A stretch of DNA of 64,000 nt, taken from Plazaster borealis (Eukaryota > Echinodermata > Asteroidea > Forcipulatida > Labidiasteridae). A model generated the notes under the pieces. That model had not been told where the DNA came from. It saw only the letters and a list, made by a program, of their open reading frames with translations, and ran no database searches. The translations under genes were made by a program, and so were the position numbers. The DNA lies in the NCBI GenBank assembly GCA_021014325.1, contig CM037462.1, positions 15,086,135 through 15,150,134 of the forward strand, written 5' to 3'. Of this stretch, positions 1 to 9,951 are shown piece by piece (position 1 is the first letter of the stretch; every line of letters starts with the position of its first letter).

Positions 1-192
1 CTTGCACAGATTATTCTTCCTGTGAGAATATATATAAACGCTCCACATTTTCGGCAATAGGCCTATCTTAAAAACACTACCACCTTTTGAAATGAAATTT
101 TCACAGGTCAGTTTTATGGTATATAATCAACAACTAAATAGGATTGAAATAATCATTGAGTTCCAATTACCAAAAGTCTACAATCCCTTTAA
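1..192 (+). mobile_element. Family B TTAA-type MITE, right part (cut by window start)
   Basis: The segment matches the right half of the B elements at 36595-36970 and 49344-49737. It shares the stretches TTCGGCAATA, CTACCACCTTTTGAAATGA and TTTTCACAGG, and it ends CAATCCCTTTAA. The left half lies outside the window. The terminal CCCTTTAA and the flanking TTAA are typical of non-autonomous piggyBac-like elements; that class assignment is inference. Confidence 0.7.
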
Positions 193-370
193 CGGCGACG
201 CTTTGGGAACAGATCCTAAAATAGTCACATTAACCCATAACAACGATTACGAGTCAGAACTTTTACCATGGCGTGTAATTCTAGCATATTGTAGGAGTTC
301 TGTCTGATCAATTTCATTCATTCAATCATTCATTCAGTAAAATTTATTTCAATGCTGTCATTCATTACAA

Positions 371-958
371 CACTGTTAAAAATGTCCGTAAATTTACGGA
401 CTTCGTAAAGTGAAATATTCCGTATTTTCGCCGTAATTTTACGGACTTTCCGTAAATGTAAATATTAATTATGCCAATAAGCGTAATTACAATCAACCAC
501 ATTTGCCCAAACACCTACACATAATATAGTACATGTAAGTACATATTGTTATTTCACCCACAACCGTGTACACATGTACAAACTCATGTTAAGGGTTTTT
601 TATTTTACGGAATTAAAAAACTTTTCCGGTAATAGAGCTGCCAGAAAAAAAATAGCGTTCCGTATTCCTGCAGCAATATTTTTTCTGGCAGCTCTATTAC
701 CGGAAAAGTTTTTTAATTCCGTAAAATAAAAAACCCTTAACATGGGTTTGTACATGTGTACACGGTTGTGGGTGAAATAACAATATGTACTTACATGTAC
801 TATATTATGTGTAGGTGTTTGGGCAAATGTGGTTGATTGTAATTACGCTTATTAGCATAATTAATATTTACATTTACGGAAAGTCCGTAAAATTACGGCA
901 AAAATACGGAATATTTCACTTTACGGAGTCCGTAAATTTACGGACATTTTTAACAGTG
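371..958. mobile_element. 588-bp near-perfect foldback element
   Basis: The two halves are reverse complements of each other over nearly their whole length, starting CACTGTTAAAAATGTCCG and ending CGGACATTTTTAACAGTG. The centre is at about 660-670, near CCTGCAGC. Only scattered mismatches separate the arms, so this looks like a young foldback MITE or a recent inverted duplication. The arms contain internal CGTAAATTTACG palindromes. No protein-coding content is seen, and the small reading frame at 815-1006 is a by-product. Confidence 0.9.
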
Positions 959-1355
959 AATAATTCAAAATCATGTAAAAATTATACAAGTAATACATTA
1001 GAATGAGATTTGATATATACTAAGTACACACAGTAATTCAATAATAAGCAGCAAATTAATGACAACATTGTTTAAGGTACAGCGAGACGCTTTTATTCCC
1101 TTATCTATGGACAGACAAACATAAAACCAAACTACCGTAAAACATGGACGCAGGACAAATGAAGCAGACAAGAAAAGTGTGAGACAAAGCCAACATAGCT
1201 TACAAATTACACCTTATATTATAGTTTATGAATATGAGTCAAGGAACCGTGCTCTTAAGTTTTTAACTCCCCCTACGGTGTCCCTGAAATAACATGGTTT
1301 ATTATTGTGTCTTTATTACTTCCTCCCTTTTCTTAATCTAAGCCATCAATCCAAA

Positions 1356-2003
1356 ATGAAGTCAATTGTGGTGCTGTTTTTGGTAATGACGACTATTCTA
1401 GTCTCCATTGAAGCCGCTCCCTTCCCAAACGACTGGGAGGTAGATGCGTACATCGACACTTATCATCCGGTGGAGAAACGAGGGGTTGTGGTTTCAAGTA
1501 AGTGCCTTGAATCAAGTCTATACCTTTAAATGTTGAAAAAACTTCGTGAAAAGAGGAGCTAAATTTGGTTTGTCCGTCAACAAAATTAATTTTACATTGT
1601 GATACAAACAAGCACAAATAGAAGATGAAGCATTTTCATTGTTCAGACTCTGAGTTTTAGCCTTAAAAATGGTTGATTTAATCAAATTTTAATTTTAATT
1701 TTAATTTTAATAACATTCCATAAACAAACATTTTTGAATGCATCTGGTTTCACGTAGTATAATTTTTAAAAAAAAATCTAAAAAAACACCTTAAGCCTTT
1801 CTTTTAAAGTGTTCCCTCCTCACCCTACAACCCAATCGCCACCCACCCTTCCTGGCCCCGAACAAAGACTACTGTTCACAACAAAATCCCATAATTAATT
1901 CCCTTTTTAAATAGCTTGTCGCAAGGAGGGGACCACGCAGCAGTGTTTTTGCCTTTATGACCGGGAGGGGAAAATCGTCAAGCAATTTAAATGCAGCTTA
2001 TAA
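1356..2003 (+). CDS. Secreted four-cysteine peptide precursor (two exons)
   Basis: Exons are 1356-1497 and 1915-2003, split in phase 1 by an intron with GTAAGT donor and TAG acceptor; the product is 76 residues. Residues 1-20 form a typical signal peptide (MKSIVVLFL followed by a hydrophobic core, ending SIEA). A short acidic and aromatic spacer ends in the dibasic pair Lys41-Arg42, a prohormone-convertase style site. The predicted mature peptide (43-76) has four cysteines at 49, 58, 60 and 74, spacing C-X8-C-X-C-X13-C, which allows two disulfides. The intron separates the prepro part from the cysteine module, a common layout in secreted peptide genes. I do not recognise the family. It could be a neuropeptide or hormone, an antimicrobial peptide or another secreted ligand. 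The start is the ATG that opens the signal peptide; an upstream in-frame ATG at 1305 would hide it and is less likely. Confidence 0.75.
1679..1711. repeat. (TTTTAA)n simple repeat in intron
   Basis: Repeated TTTTAA units lie within the intron of the four-cysteine peptide gene. The rest of the intron (1498-1914) is AT-rich with nothing else recognisable. Confidence 0.8.
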
Positions 2004-2020
2004 AATGGCGGTGATCAAGT

Positions 2021-2053
2021 AAGTGTTTGTTTGTTGTTTGTTTGTTTGTTTGG
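2021..2053. repeat. (GTTT)n simple repeat
   Basis: A GTTTGTTT run starts 20 bases after the stop codon of the peptide gene, so it probably lies in its 3' untranslated region. Confidence 0.8.
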
Positions 2054-2135
2054 TTAGATGATCTTCCCAACAAGGGGGATATGAACACCAAGCTGGCAAC
2101 AACCAATCTATCTCATACAAATATTGGTTTAACGT

Positions 2136-2337
2136 CTATAGACGATGTGACCTCTGTTTACATTCAAACCGCCCTCTGTTGACAAAACACTCGTTTCCGC
2201 CGGGCAAGAAGACGCGTACTCATGGTAACATTGCGTGTCCTTTATAGCTGGCTGTCAGTGCACAAAGGTTTTGCCCGGCGACATGCGCGCGCATCATGTT
2301 ATGGTTTTCGAATGACGTCAGAGGTTACATCGTCTAT
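2136..2337. mobile_element. Foldback MITE, about 200 bp
   Basis: The ends are inverted: ATAGACGATGTGACCTCTG on the left and CAGAGGTTACATCGTCTAT on the right. The interior is richer in CpG than the flanks. There is no coding capacity. Confidence 0.75.
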
Positions 2338-2420
2338 ATGAATAACACAAATCATTAAATTATGATTCAGTAACTAGGCCTAGACGACAATATATCTATT
2401 CTAGTCATTGTGAAATCAGG

Positions 2421-2486
2421 GGTTAGCCTGGCCGGATTCGAACCCTCAACCTTGTGATTGCGAGTCATGCAGTCTAACCACTTGCG
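2421..2486 (-). repeat. tRNA-like (SINE head) remnant
   Basis: Read on the minus strand, this has an A-box-like AGTGGTTAGACTG and a B-box GGGTTCGAATCC at tRNA spacing. The acceptor stem does not pair well, so it is a SINE head or tRNA pseudogene rather than a functional tRNA. Confidence 0.5.
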
Positions 2487-2499
2487 GTATAAGTTTTAA

Positions 2500-3408
2500 G
2501 CATATTATCTCTGTAAATTGCAGGTCGAAAACAAATTCAAAGAGTACACCCACTCACACATCCCAATTCAATGTGTGAAATGTAACTCGTAATAATCTTC
2601 TATTCCGAAGCCCACACAGTCTTGACTGTAAACTATATTAAATTTTGTCTGGCTCGAATCAAGTCTGGAAGATTTGTGTTTCTTTGTAAATAGACGGTGC
2701 TTAATATTATTTAACGTTCCTTTGAATACCTTTCAACGAATTCCATTGCAACCTATACACAAGATCCGCCAAAAAAATTGGGAAATTAATTGTGTGTAAT
2801 ACACCTCAAAGCTATGCGAATGTTGCAAAGCCCAAACTTTACTTTCGGTTATTAGGCTAGCACACCTACCAATTCCCACGACATGTAGAGTCTTTTGATT
2901 CTTGTTTGACACCAAATTGAATCAATAATTATCCTCAAATAGAATGTTATGTATGGTATGAACTTCTTGATAAGAACTAATATATAATCTCTTACGTTTG
3001 TTTCTCAAGTGACCGGTAGCATGCAGTCGCAGCTTATCTCCACTTCAAGATGCATCATCAGCCGCCATTTTGTGGCGTCACCCTTTGCTAAAGATTAAAT
3101 GGGTTACTGGAGCTCTATCTACCGTTGGAATGTGAACGACGCATGGGCGCCATTTCAGCCAGCAGATGTTTTTTTGTTTATCATTGTGATCGGAATTGGC
3201 ATTGTCTGCTTTATTGTTGCATCAACAGAGTTACTTGCTGAAATGGCGTCCAGCGCACATTTTACATTACAACCCAAGTTCCCAATCATTGGCATTCAGT
3301 GGTCTATAATATTTGCTATATTCACCTGTATTCACCTGTGTAATGCCCACCCTTAGTCATTATCAAATGCATACACCACTAATGCACATGTCAAAACATA
3401 ATTGTAAC
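2500..3408. other. No gene recognised
   Basis: This is AT-rich sequence. A frame at 3099-3356 (+) encodes 85 residues with two hydrophobic stretches, but I see no splice or homology support. A GCCGCCATTTTGTGGCG palindrome at about 3060-3076 suggests an old repeat fragment. Confidence 0.4.
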
Positions 3409-3749
3409 TTAAAGGCCCTGTACACTATTGGTAAGATCGAAAAACACATGTTCACAGATTCACACACAACTTACACGATTTAAAGTAAGTAATGGTTGAA
3501 AGGGTTCCTTAAAATATTTCTGCCTAAAATGCTATCGTTTCTGAGAAATGAGTAAAACAATAGTCTTTATCACGCGCGATATTTTGAACAAACAGAAAAC
3601 ACATAAGGTCTCATTTCACTATTTTCTCGCGATCTCGATGACCAACAGAGCTCAAACTTTCACAGGTTTGTTTGTTCATGCATATGTTGAACCACATCAA
3701 ATGTGGACACTGATTTTGAGCTGTTACCAAAAGTGTACAGTACCTTTAA
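3409..3749. mobile_element. Family D TTAA-type MITE
   Basis: The element is flanked by TTAA on both sides and has inverted ends TTAAAGG and CCTTTAA. It shares the segments CACAGGTTTGTT and CATATGTTGAACCACATC with copies at 6690-7051 and 61357-61710. No reading frame is of interest. Confidence 0.75.
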
Positions 3750-3845
3750 CCGCAGAAGGGCTTGAATTTGAAGCTACGAACTGCAGAAACAGAAAGGCTA
3801 CAATGATGTGATTCAACTCTCCTTTATCATCGCTCTACAACTTAC

Positions 3846-4060
3846 AAGTCTGTCAGACCTTAGACTTGATTCAAGTCCCGTTCTCGTGCGAGAGGTCCCC
3901 AAGCATATCGCGCCAACTAGCAAACAAGCCGTACAGTGCGCGCTCGCCGTCAAAATGTGGTCCCGGAACAGGTTGGGGAATGCAGACCATCACAAAACAA
4001 TAGTTTTATGGCGATGGCACGGGATTGGGACTTGAGTCAAGTCTAGTCAGACCTCGATCC
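3846..4060. mobile_element. Foldback repeat built of GACTTGA-type palindromes
   Basis: The inverted arms CAGACCTTAGACTTGATTCA and its right-hand counterpart (4013-4056) face each other. The right arm itself contains the palindrome GACTTGAGTCAAGTC. This is a degraded foldback element. The frames crossing it are chance. Confidence 0.5.
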
Positions 4061-4555
4061 CTCCCATGAACATACTGCATTCCCAAGCACCATTTGCTGC
4101 ATGGGGTAAGTAGTGGGTGTTTTTTTTTTAAAGTCAATGGAGTTTGGGAATGCTTACTACAAAACAATGACAATCGATTCCGGACAGTTAGCAATCACAT
4201 TAATTTTTTTACCGTCGCATATCTTTTGTTCTCAACCTGTTGCATTCCCTGCCACCAGGGGCTTCGTGTTCTTAAAGTATTTCCCTTTTCAAAATATAAT
4301 GACAAGAATGCTGCTGCCTGATAACAAGGTTGATCACCGACTTGGTGCACGTATAGAGGACGGTTTTTTTTTCCCATTACGGCGGCGAGCATGTTTTGTT
4401 ATCATCAATGTGGCGTACATTCGGTCTGCTTTTGCTATCCCCCCTCTTTCTATGTTTCGCTGCGTGCAAGACCAACAGTAACCACTCCCCCCATTTCAAG
4501 CATGAACGACTACTTCGCGAAATACGTTTTACGCGCACATTAGCCGTAAAATACT

Positions 4556-4981
4556 GGGCCCAATTTCATAGAGCTGCTTAAAGGTATCGTACACGTTTGG
4601 TAATGACTCAAAATAAATAATATTAGCATAAAAACTTACTTGGTGGACAAGCAACGGAGAGCTGTTGATAGTATAAAAAAAGCATTGTAGGAAACGACTC
4701 CCTCTGAAGTAACGTAGTTTTTGAGAAAGAGGTAATTTCTCACTAAAGTAATAAAAACTTCTTGCAAGAACTTTTTATTCCCATCTGAAAGCACACAAAT
4801 TTGTACAACAAGGGTGTTTTTTCTTTCATCATTTTCTTGCAACTTCGATAACCAATTGAGCCCAAATTTTCACAGGCTTGTTATTTTATGCATATGTTGG
4901 GATACACCAAGTGAGAACACTGGTCTTTGACAATTTCCAAACGTGTTCAGTGCCTTTAAGCAGCTCTATGAAATTGGGCCC
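4556..4981. mobile_element. Family C palindrome split by family A MITE
   Basis: The left part, GGGCCCAATTTCATAGAGC plus TGC, and the right part, GCAGCTCTATGAAATTGGGC plus CC, are perfect reverse complements meeting at TTAA. Removing the family A element with one TTAA leaves a 48-bp perfect palindrome. Confidence 0.8.
4578..4959. mobile_element. Family A TTAA-type MITE (nested)
   Basis: TTAA target duplications lie at 4578-4581 and 4956-4959, with ends AAAGGTATCGTACACGTTTG and CAAACGTGTTCAGTGCCTTT. Other copies of about 375 bp are at 7442-7816, 9952-10231 (truncated), 47733-48106 and 60792-61166. A TTAA target site with CCTTT-type ends fits non-autonomous piggyBac-like transposons. Confidence 0.85.
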
Positions 4982-5412
4982 TGGACTTGATAATGACAAC
5001 ATCTAGACCAGCATGCAACTCATTTTACGGCCAACGCACGCGTAAAATTATTTTTCGAAATAGTCTGTGAAGACAAATACAATCTGATCAATTTGGCAAA
5101 GTTACGGGAGACACTATTTATATTCAGTTATGCTAATTAGATGCTCAGATTACGATGAGAGTAAAACTACAAACATCAGATTTTTCATTCCAGTTCACAA
5201 GAAAATAATTATTTCTTCAATGTATAAAGCGGTGTTTCTTTTATTACGTTTCCTGAAAACTTGAGAGTGATGTAATAAAGTTGTCTCCCAAAAGTCAATA
5301 TCAAGCATCGTCCCTTAAGGCAAAAAGTCTGAGAATGCTTTATTATTTTTTATTTTTTATTTAATTATTGTTTTAAAATATTGCTAACTAAATTTATAAC
5401 AATCCCAAAGTT

Positions 5413-5606
5413 ACACTGCAAAAACTTGGGTATTAACATTGAAACCATGGGTGAGTGTCACACAAATATACCGAAGAGAGAATCAAATTTAACATGGTGT
5501 TAAAATAACACCAATGTAATTATGTTGGCAGAAATTAGTGTTATTTTAACACCCCATGGTGTAAATTTTGATTCCTCTTTGGTTATGTGATAACACCAAT
5601 GGTGAG
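5413..5606. mobile_element. Palindromic MITE of the GGTGTTA type
   Basis: The left end CACTGCAAAAACTTGGG and the central inverted pair GGTGTTAAAATAACACC and AGTGTTATTTTAACACC match the better preserved copy at 47521-47678. This kind is widespread in aquatic animals and is hAT-like by inference. Confidence 0.7.
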
Positions 5607-5753
5607 GCATTGCATGGTGAGGTATCTATACAAGCAGCAGCTCAACACAACAATGACACACTCCAGCGCACACACACCCGGCCAGCAGCAAACTCCCACG
5701 CTTCACCGATCAAGAACAGCTTGGATCCTTCCCGCCCAAATGTGCATTCATCC

Positions 5754-5970
5754 AGCGCTACTCAGAGCCGTATATTGAGAGAGTTGCGACAACTTGCGAT
5801 TAGAAGCCATTTTGTCTCCAAAAAATGCATTGACGAATACAGGGTGCCAGACTAGTCTGCCCATTGGGTTGTACTGCATTTTGGAACAAAATGGCGTCCA
5901 GCAACCACGTGACCGGAGAAAGCTGGTCCCTCCATGTCGCAACTCTCTCAATACACAGCTCTGGCGCTAC
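5754..5970. mobile_element. Foldback MITE
   Basis: The arms TATTGAGAGAGTTGCGAC (left) and GTCGCAACTCTCTCAATA (right) are exact reverse complements, and the outer CAGAGC/GCGCTA ends pair with gaps. Reading frames inside are shadows. Confidence 0.75.
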
Positions 5971-6004
5971 TTAATCTGCATCGCCATCAGCGTTCCAGCA
6001 TTTT

Positions 6005-6220
6005 CGTGAAGACGAGCAGGGTATACTGTTCGAAACGTCGAGACCACACCGGCTCTTTTCAGAGCCAACACTCCCACTAAGAGATTTACACATGGTTGTA
6101 CCCGCAAGTTTTCTATTTATTTATAGTTATTTCTTATTTATCCACACCATGCAAAGCTTCAAAACAACACTTATTTACGGTTATGTATATTCAGTTTGCG
6201 GTGACACCATGTTGGTATCT
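6005..6220. mobile_element. Penelope-like repeat fragment with GAAACG signature
   Basis: GTGAAGACGAGCAG...CTGTTCGAAACGTCG at 6006-6040 forms a short stem with a GAAAC tail. Downstream, ACACATGGTTGTACCCGCAA and ACCATGCAAAGCTTC recur at 54297-54390, and TTCAGTTTGCGGTGACACC resembles the ends of the elements at 43232-43750 and 57066-57240. It is probably the same dispersed family. The Penelope assignment is inference. Confidence 0.5.
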
Positions 6221-6689
6221 TCTTCTTTGAGAACTTGTAAGTCTGCTGCCACCTAGCGTCTCAAAAGTCCCCCATTGACGGCTTTCGCTGTGGCTACGGC
6301 TAGATCACTGCAAAAGGCCTTTCCTTCAACGTCGAATATGCAGCCAGAGGCCATATAGGCGTAGCCGAAGTCGTTGCATTCGGTCACGATCTTAAAATAT
6401 ACAATTCAATTTATTAAGTTATTGTCCATTATTAAAAAGAAAAAAATAAAGAAAATTTACATGTCTAAAATTGATTTATAATTTCTGCATGTGCATTTTT
6501 CTAAGCAAGTTTGAATATTAACCTAGATAAAAAATGTCTTTAATTGTTATACTTAAAGATGTTTTAGGCTGTAGAGCTTTCTACAATAAAAAATACTAAT
6601 GTACTATATAGTTGAACCCACTGACGACATGTCATATTTTGATCTCCTTTTGTCGAAATAATAATAATTAGGACCTATACAGCAATTTT
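6221..6689. other. AT-rich spacer, nothing recognised
   Basis: No splice-supported frame, repeat end or RNA signature was seen here. Confidence 0.4.
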
Positions 6690-7051
6690 GGCCCGACATC
6701 ACAAAACTCTTACATTGATCTTAGATTTGCACACAACGTAGGCCTACATGGTATAAAGTTGGTCATAATGGGAAACTTCCTTTGAAATAATTCTCATTGA
6801 AAAGTTGAAATGCAATAGTTTTCGAGAAATTAGTGAAACAATTGGTTTTGATTTTGCAAGTCAAAACAAAAACTCGATGTTTGGAAACAGTGAAAACATT
6901 TAAGGATTTTCCCAATTTTTTCTCGTGACTCCTACTATACTGACCGATTTAGTTTAAACATTCACAGGTTTGTTATTTCATGTATATGTTGGTTCACATC
7001 ATGTGTGGATGCTGGTCTTTGACAATTACCAATGTGACACATGTGCTTTAA
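6690..7051. mobile_element. Family D TTAA-type MITE (degraded left end)
   Basis: The right part, CACAGGTTTGTTATTTCATG through GTCTTTGACAATTACCAATG to GCTTTAA, matches the D copy at 61357-61710 in inverted orientation. The left boundary is uncertain. Confidence 0.6.
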
Positions 7052-7227
7052 GATGAGCTTAAATATTACAGCAGCGAGCTAAAGCTGGGCCACATTTTCA
7101 TAAATATATAACACATCGCTTTAGAAAATTTGATGTTTTAGCAAAAAAATTATTTGAGAACCAATCTGAACTTACAGTACATAACATGGAATTCTACAAA
7201 TAACCTGTTCGTTTTTGCTACAAACAA

Positions 7228-7353
7228 TACTCTCTTAGCATTTTAGACCGAAATTCACACTAATCGGTTGAAACTATAGGGACAAAATCATCTGCAGTTG
7301 TCACTAGTTTCAATCGATTAGAGTGAATTTCAATCTAAAACTTTAAGAGAGTA
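7228..7353. mobile_element. 126-bp foldback MITE
   Basis: The arms TACTCTCTTAGCATTTTAGA and TCTAAAACTTTAAGAGAGTA are inverted, and the inner parts also pair (AATTCACACTAATCG with CGATTAGAGTGAATT). Confidence 0.75.
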
Positions 7354-7441
7354 CTGCTCCATGCTAAGCAGATTAATAACATGATCAATAGTCATGCATT
7401 AATTGTTTATCAGATTTCTGAGGGTTGGTGTCCTTTCGCGA

Positions 7442-7816
7442 ATGAAAGGCATCGTACACGTTTGGTAATTGTCAAAGACCAGTGTTCTCACTTGGTGTAT
7501 CCCAACATATGCATAAAATAACAAGCCTGTGAAAATTTGGGCTCAATTGGTCATCGAAGTTGCAAGAAAATGATGAAAGAAAAAACACCCTTGTTGTACA
7601 AATTTGTGTGCTTTCAGTTAGGAATAAAAACTTCTTGCAAGAATTTTTTATTATTTTAGTGAGAAATTACCTCTTTCTCAAAAACTACGTTACTTCAGAG
7701 GGAGTCGTTTCTCACAATGTTTTATACTATCAACAGCTCTCTGTTGCTCGTTACCAAGTCAGTTTTTATACTAATATTTATTTTTAGTAATTACCAAACG
7801 TGTACGATGCCTTTAA
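7442..7816. mobile_element. Family A TTAA-type MITE
   Basis: This is a full-length copy in the opposite orientation to 4578-4959. It begins AAAGGCATCGTACACGTTTG and ends CAAACGTGTACGATGCCTTT. The right side keeps TTTAA and the left flank is mutated. The 75-residue frame inside is repeat sequence, not a gene. Confidence 0.85.
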
Positions 7817-8149
7817 CTGCGGATTAAACAAAAACAATTAAAATACACTACGCGGTATTACACGATAATACAACAGGAAATATTTACAAAAGAATAGTTT
7901 CTCTACTGACTGTTCACAAGTTATGTTGATCTATTCAATCAATGTCCATTGTAACTGAAAGTTTTATGTCTCCTTGGCAAGTCCGGCTTTAAGTTATTCA
8001 ATTATTCACAAGATGCTAATAATATCTCGTCAGCGTAAGATGCTCATCACGTCATCGCCAGAATTCATGAAATCATTCTTTAAAAACCTAAATGTATTGC
8101 TTTCTGTTACTTCTTGTAAAGTTCGAATAAGTAACAAAATAAATGACCA

Positions 8150-8420
8150 GTTCTTATATAGCGCATTTTACAATAAACGTATCAATGCGCTTTACATTAG
8201 TGCCCTGCATGGTCATTGGGCCAATAACATTCCTTTAAACTTTCTCAGCTCCCTGGGGAGTATACAGCCCCGGGCTGGTGGCGCTCCGAAGGCTTTTTCA
8301 AACACAATATCAACCTCTACCCTCGCAGGTACCCATTTATACCCCTGGGTGAAGACAAGCAATTATAGTTAAGTGTCTTGTTGCTCAAGGACACAAGATC
8401 GAAGTTCTTTGCCTAGAATC
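8150..8420 (-). mobile_element. SINE tail and body, 3' of the lectin gene
   Basis: On the minus strand it reads TGTCCTTGAGCAACAAGACA, then CACCCAGGGGTATAAATGGG, then CTCCCCAGGGAGCTGAGAAA, and ends with a GCGCTATATAAGAAC tail. The same parts occur in SINEs at 36215-36570 and 63365-63712 (+). The tRNA-like head is missing or degraded. Confidence 0.7.
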
Positions 8421-8531
8421 TTGTATTCCAGTTCGTCAATAAGAATTCAGTCGGAACAGGAACAGCATGAAACATGCTCAAATAACAGCTTAGCTACCGT
8501 ATATTCATCCATTGACATTATTGGTGAAGTT

Positions 8532-9260
8532 TTACAGACTGAAGTAGGAACAGCCGTCTACAAAGATGAAATCAGTGATATCAGCCTGAAAGTGGGTGGC
8601 ACTGTTGAGCTGACAGATCTTACCTTGCTGCAAGAGATTGAAGGAGTGGCATCGAGGCTCCGCCCAGCACGCCTGACCACACCCAATGGCTCCCAGTGCC
8701 GTCAGGTTCTTGATCTTATGGTTGAGCAGACACTGTGACTCGAAGCGACCGTCAGCGTCAGCTGTCAGCCAGTACATACGAGGAGAGACACGCATCTCAC
8801 AAGCGGCGAATTTGATATCTTTACAATCGCTGTCTCCCCATTTACCACCGTACTTGTCAGCCATTCTGATGCAATCCTGTTTACTGCTATGATAACCATA
8901 TTCGTTCCAGTTAATATAACCAGTAAAGCCTGCATCACCCAAGCACTTGATCTCAAATTTGTCCATACAACCAATCCAAAGTTCCCCATCAAGTTCCGAA
9001 GTGATACCCAGATACTCCATCTGCGGTTTCATTCCTTGCCAAATAAAACTGCCTTCTTCTTCCGTGTTCGGGACAATCATGGTGCTTCCTTGTCGTTCAC
9101 AAGCCTTCGAAGCCCCCAGCCAAGTCATCTTCTCAGGCAGTAAGATGTAGCAGGAGTCTCGCCAAACCAACCAGTCGGGAGGACACTCTGCTTGAAGTGC
9201 AACGACGGACACAAAGACAGACATGAAGAGAACATTCACGTATGCTGTTAATGCCTGCAT
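8532..9260 (-). CDS. Secreted C-type lectin with PAN/apple-like C-terminal domain
   Basis: One uninterrupted exon encodes 242 residues. Residues 1-24 are a signal peptide (MQALTAYVNVLFMSVF then a small-residue cleavage site). Residues 26-154 form a long-form C-type lectin fold: paired N-terminal cysteines (CPPDW, SCY), a WIG motif at 95-97, the core cysteine near 130, and WGDSDC followed by AACEM in place of the usual WND-C. The usual EPN or QPD sugar-specificity tripeptide is absent; the equivalent stretch reads NWNEYGYHSSKQDC. Classical Ca-dependent sugar binding is therefore doubtful. Residues about 160-242 carry six cysteines in a PAN/apple-like arrangement (SQC, GCGQAC, PRC, ICQL, DGC). 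Extracellular recognition, such as immunity or mucus, is likely by family. I chose the ATG at 9260 because it begins the signal peptide. Confidence 0.88.
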   Translation of the reverse strand: MQALTAYVNVLFMSVFVSVVALQAECPPDWLVWRDSCYILLPEKMTWLGASKACERQGSTMIVPNTEEEGSFIWQGMKPQMEYLGITSELDGELWIGCMDKFEIKCLGDAGFTGYINWNEYGYHSSKQDCIRMADKYGGKWGDSDCKDIKFAACEMRVSPRMYWLTADADGRFESQCLLNHKIKNLTALGAIGCGQACWAEPRCHSFNLLQQGKICQLNSATHFQADITDFIFVDGCSYFSL

Positions 9261-9650
9261 CTTATTCCTTAGTTTTCGTGTTGTTGATTTAAACACTTTT
9301 TCTTTCTACAGAATGTCTTCGTTTCTACCAAACGGTACGAAAGACAATGACCTTGGCATAACTTTTAGTATAATTGTTAAAGTAATATTTCAACGCTGAT
9401 CAGAGACAGTTTGCTTTGGCGGATTGTTTTGGGTTCTGCAGTTTGAAAACTATTTGTGATAATTCTTGCCCCTCAATAACAACCAACTTCGCGTAGTCCG
9501 TTGCTATGAGATGAAAGCGTCATCCATTGTAAACTGGTACCATTGAATATCGGCTTACTACCCAGCCAGGGAGCTTCCGGTTTGAATCGTGTTTCCTATT
9601 TCTGTCTTTACTCGTCAGATACCGAGTAGATAACGAAATGGCTGCTGTTT

Positions 9651-9827
9651 TAAAGGTATGGGTCATAGATTGGTTTTTGTCAACGTTATGCTGGTTTATT
9701 GGCAACATTATCAAGCAAGATACAATAAAAGTCACATGAGAAGGTTTCAGCTGAGATCAGATAAATTATCTCAGGATGTCATCCTCTTACGTTTATGATG
9801 TCATCATCCTGCAGTAAATGATTTCAG
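9651..9827. repeat. Direct repeat, copy 1 (about 177 bp)
   Basis: TAAAGGTATGGGTCATAGAT through CATCCTGCAGTAAATGATT is repeated almost identically at 10230-10407. Both copies contain the inner inverted motif AGGATGTCATCCT. Confidence 0.9.
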
Positions 9828-9951
9828 GATCTCAACAAGTTGAATGTTACTTTCGGAGCTCCGTAGAGTACGAAGACTCATATTTAAATCTGCCTTTGGA
9901 ATTCTCTGCACAATCTAATGGCCTGGTGATCATAGCAATTCAAGGATTCGT

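Larger units (their letters stand above)
4527..5048. mobile_element. Outer foldback element hosting a nested insertion
   Basis: Inverted ends TTACGCGCACATTAGCCGTA (left) and TTACGGCCAACGCACGCGTA (right) enclose a complete palindromic family C unit, which in turn encloses a family A element. This gives three levels of insertion. Confidence 0.65.

Noticed and set aside
3099..3356. 85-codon frame with hydrophobic segments (+)
   Set aside because: No splice signals, no family match, and part of it (GCGCCATTTCAGC-AGCA) recurs near 57525, so it is likely repeat-derived.
4113..4481. 122-codon frame (+)
   Set aside because: It crosses repeat sequence and homopolymers and has a competing frame on the other strand, with no domain signature.
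8373..8738. 121-codon frame opposite the lectin gene
   Set aside because: It is antisense to a well-supported lectin exon and partly inside a SINE.
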